From Agrypnia vestita (taxonomy: Eukaryota; Arthropoda; Insecta; Trichoptera; Phryganeidae): 64,000 nt of DNA. The position numbers and the translations under genes are program-made. The notes beneath the pieces were generated by a model, which ran no database searches, was not told where the DNA came from, and was given only the letters and a program-made list of their open reading frames with translations. Shown here in pieces: positions 63,330-64,000 of this stretch. The stretch spans positions 1 to 64,000 of the forward strand of contig JADDOH010008103.1 in NCBI GenBank assembly GCA_016648135.1, read 5' to 3'. The number at the start of each line of letters is the position of its first letter. Position 1 is the first letter of the stretch.

Positions 63330-64000
63330 GATTTGCCTGGGAATAAATGACAGTCTCCTGGAATGGGACTCAAACTACCTACCACTCTATGGATACATTG
63401 TTTAATTATATTAAAAATAAAATATAAAAATAATACAAATAAAACCCTCTTCTGTATGGGTCGTCCGTAAATTAAACAAATTTTTTCGAGTTAAATAATA
63501 CATACCCACCTACTACACAAGTACTTGAGACTTGATTGACCTCCTCGACGTAAGGTCTTCAGGGTTTTTTTGCCAATTCAAATAAGCGAATCGAACTGGC
63601 GTTCCATTTTCGAAGCAGTGCTCGATTCTTTTTTCAAAATAATCGCCGGTTTCTTTATTCAAAAAGCGAAGCGTTCTTTTAATGGCCGTTGCGGTTTTCG
63701 GTGCGTACGGACACACACAGGTCCATCCTTAGACTACGTGGCGCCCTCCAGATTTAAAAAAATGTACCTTATACTTATAAAATATAAAAAATATAACATA
63801 AATATAACAATAGATTTAACTTCACGCGTTTTTCAGCTTCAATATTTGACACACTTCCTGACTAGCAACCGCTCTGAAATTTGGCAGAGAGAAGTATTCC
63901 AGATGACAGAATAATAATTATTCATTAATTTAACTAAATAAAATTAATTTATTGCTGTTTATAATGCTGACGCAGATGTTTTTTTACATCACTTTTTTTG
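63330..64000. other. No recognised gene
   Basis: AT-rich apart from 63540-63730, where frames on both strands overlap (63513-63716 minus, 63570-63914 plus). The minus translation includes RFAYLNWQKNPEDLTSRRSI and looks fairly protein-like but is not recognised. Confidence 0.4.

Overview
The window looks like gene-poor nuclear DNA from an insect, most likely a moth or butterfly. It is strongly AT-rich, full of homopolymer and AT microsatellite runs, and packed with repeats seen in lepidopteran genomes. These include non-autonomous Helitrons that start TCTATA and end in a CCGCGCGG hairpin followed by CTAG, 5'-truncated LINEs with microsatellite tails, Penelope-like ends and tRNA-derived SINEs. 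No bacterial operon, rRNA, CRISPR array or intact protein-coding gene was found. The longest open frames without a repeat match (16787-17260 and 23488-23895, both minus) are unrecognised and may be chance. The organism call is inference from repeat style.

Repeat families, with labels used below. LINE-A: RTE-like C-terminal fragments ending in (GTTA)n or (GTAA)n, at 8605, 25000, 41750, 46290, 51140, 54396, 58957 and 61350. LINE-B: tails of (GAA)n, at 2555, 3555, 15340 and 63163. LINE-C at 60255. Jockey-like RT remnants at 811, 4560, 44531 and 49270. LTIR: a palindromic family with long inverted arms around CTCACAGAGACGAA, at 6195, 9940, 10516, 17880, 36695, 50425, 52440, 55770, 56690 and 63045. 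TFB: a tRNA-like foldback retroposon at 24075, 37871 and 46852, with a single-arm form at 6711. CTP: an ACTCCCTTT family at 11490, 14868, 16458, 17308, 38970 and 43290. PLE: Penelope-like ends, some with hammerhead-ribozyme-like folds. HEL: Helitron-like elements at 9206, 15828, 19982, 21156 and 53373.

Layout. 0-5 kb: Jockey-like and LINE-B debris and a pogo/Tigger element interrupted by a LINE-B copy. 5-12 kb: LTIR elements, a 39-bp minisatellite, a Helitron and a tandem motif block. 13-25 kb: CTP copies, three Helitrons carrying heat-shock-element arrays, an LTR-like segment and a TFB copy. 25-36 kb: long AT-rich stretches broken by a TATA/CRE promoter-like segment (28.1-28.7 kb) and a CpG-rich patch (29.9-30.1 kb). 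36-48 kb: LTIR, TFB, a large palindrome, a possible GC-rich internal exon (39700-39864), an RT palm fragment and a second TFB. 48-64 kb: nested LTIR/PLE elements, a TIR element, several LINE tails and one longer LINE-A copy.

The most unusual items are the Helitrons that spread perfect heat-shock-element arrays, the foldback retroposon whose inverted arms are tRNA-like and which is flanked by 10-12 bp target duplications, and the hammerhead-like folds in the Penelope-like ends.
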